A DNA stretch of 64,000 nt from Methylocystis suflitae. GTDB taxonomy: Bacteria; Pseudomonadota; Alphaproteobacteria; Rhizobiales; Beijerinckiaceae. Below, one piece after another: positions 63,627-64,000 of the stretch (its first letter is position 1; the number at the start of each line of letters is the position of its first letter). The notes beneath the pieces are model-generated. The model ran no database searches. It was given only the letters and a program-made list of their open reading frames with translations, and was not told where the DNA came from. The stretch is taken from contig NZ_JAMRYX010000091.1 in NCBI RefSeq assembly GCF_024448135.1, positions 1 to 64,000 on the forward strand. Reading direction: 5' to 3'. The translations under genes and the position numbers were made by a program.

Positions 63627-64000
63627 GATCGCAGTCACGTCCAGCGGCAGCCGACGCGGCGTCAATTTTCGGCCGGTCACGCAGGACTCGTCGTTTGCGC
63701 GCTACGCCCTCATTGCGACCGCGGTGCTGTTTCTCGCCATCTTCCTTCTGGCGCCGCTTGCAATCGTCTTCGTTGAAGCCTTCAGCAAAGGGATCGGACC
63801 CTTTCTTACAGCGTTCGACGATCCAGACGCGCGCGCGGCGATCCGTCTGACGCTTCTTGTCGCGGCGATCGCCGTGCCGGCCAATCTTGTGTTTGGACTC
63901 GCGGCGTCCTGGTCAATCGCCAAATTTTCCTTTCCCGGCAAGAGCGTTCTCATCACGCTGATTGATCTTCCGTTCTCCGTATCGCCGGTCGTCGCCGGCC
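63619..64000 (+). CDS. cysW: Sulfate ABC transporter permease CysW, 3' end outside window
   Basis: ATG 63619 lies within the end of cysT, with CAGGAG upstream. The visible 127 codons give a cytoplasmic N-terminus, a first helix (LIATAVLFLAIFLLAPLAIV), the block FVEAFSKGIGPFLTAFDDPD typical of CysW and a second helix pair ending LIDLPFSVSPVVAG at the window edge. The reading frame is open to the end. A cysA ATPase gene is expected next. Confidence 0.93.
   Translation, partial: MSEIAVTSSGSRRGVNFRPVTQDSSFARYALIATAVLFLAIFLLAPLAIVFVEAFSKGIGPFLTAFDDPDARAAIRLTLLVAAIAVPANLVFGLAASWSIAKFSFPGKSVLITLIDLPFSVSPVVAG

Overview
The window reads as the chromosome of a high-GC alphaproteobacterium, most likely in the order Hyphomicrobiales (Rhizobiales). 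This rests on gene order (sdhE-mfd, rnd-lptC-lptA, lgt-midA-pgeF), a PodJ-like SEL1 protein, a DivJ-like kinase, a short RNase D, DUF1491, DUF2336 and DUF3175 proteins, and frequent TTG/GTG starts. A copper-handling methylotroph or methanotroph of the Methylocystaceae/Beijerinckiaceae type would fit, but no methane or methanol oxidation gene is present, so the genus is a guess. I see no CRISPR array, rRNA, integrase or insertion sequence. One intact tRNA (Asp, GTC) is present.

Layout. 1-4.6 kb: the end of a Gly/Tyr-rich secreted protein gene, then a 3.8 kb segment bounded by a truncated 3' copy of tRNA-Asp and the intact tRNA-Asp in direct orientation. It carries a tightly overlapping lipoprotein / TolC / multicopper oxidase operon that appears cut at its distal end. 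4.7-8.6 kb: sdhE and mfd. 8.7-13.2 kb: a second metal-related cluster with a Met/His-rich Spy/CpxP-like protein, a second Met-rich multicopper oxidase and a TonB-like protein. 13.3-16.1 kb: lgt-midA-pgeF. 16.1-21.6 kb: a fatty-acid beta-oxidation cluster (acyl-CoA dehydrogenase, thiolase, FadJ). 21.9-31.3 kb: envelope genes (PodJ-like, two lytic transglycosylases, AI-2E transporter, LptC, LptA) and RNase D.

31.4-33.9 kb is an accessory patch: DUF3175, an intact VapBC-type module, and a Phd-type antitoxin whose PIN toxin is cut short where a lower-GC unknown gene abuts it. 33.9-42.8 kb: ettA, purD, two TPM-domain proteins, a Zur-like regulator, argG and a lysine-2,3-aminomutase-like radical SAM enzyme. 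42.8-51.9 kb: an MscS channel, a CAP-domain lipoprotein, DUF2336, DUF1491, a peptidoglycan-binding protein with a DivJ-like histidine kinase, and small proteins. 52-54.6 kb: lepA followed by a PD-(D/E)XK-like protein and an internally deleted yoeB toxin remnant. 54.6-64 kb: EamA transporter, methyltransferase, proA, nadD, rimO, a possible 21-residue membrane peptide, fabH, and the start of a sulfate ABC transporter operon (sbp-cysT-cysW, cut by the window end).

The main themes are periplasmic copper handling in two adjacent clusters, small dispersed palindromic repeats between genes, and several scars of past gene transfer: a tRNA-bounded island, a truncated PIN toxin and a deleted yoeB. I found no clearly new multi-gene system. 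The best leads are the tRNA-Asp island and the unknown genes beside the toxin remnants.
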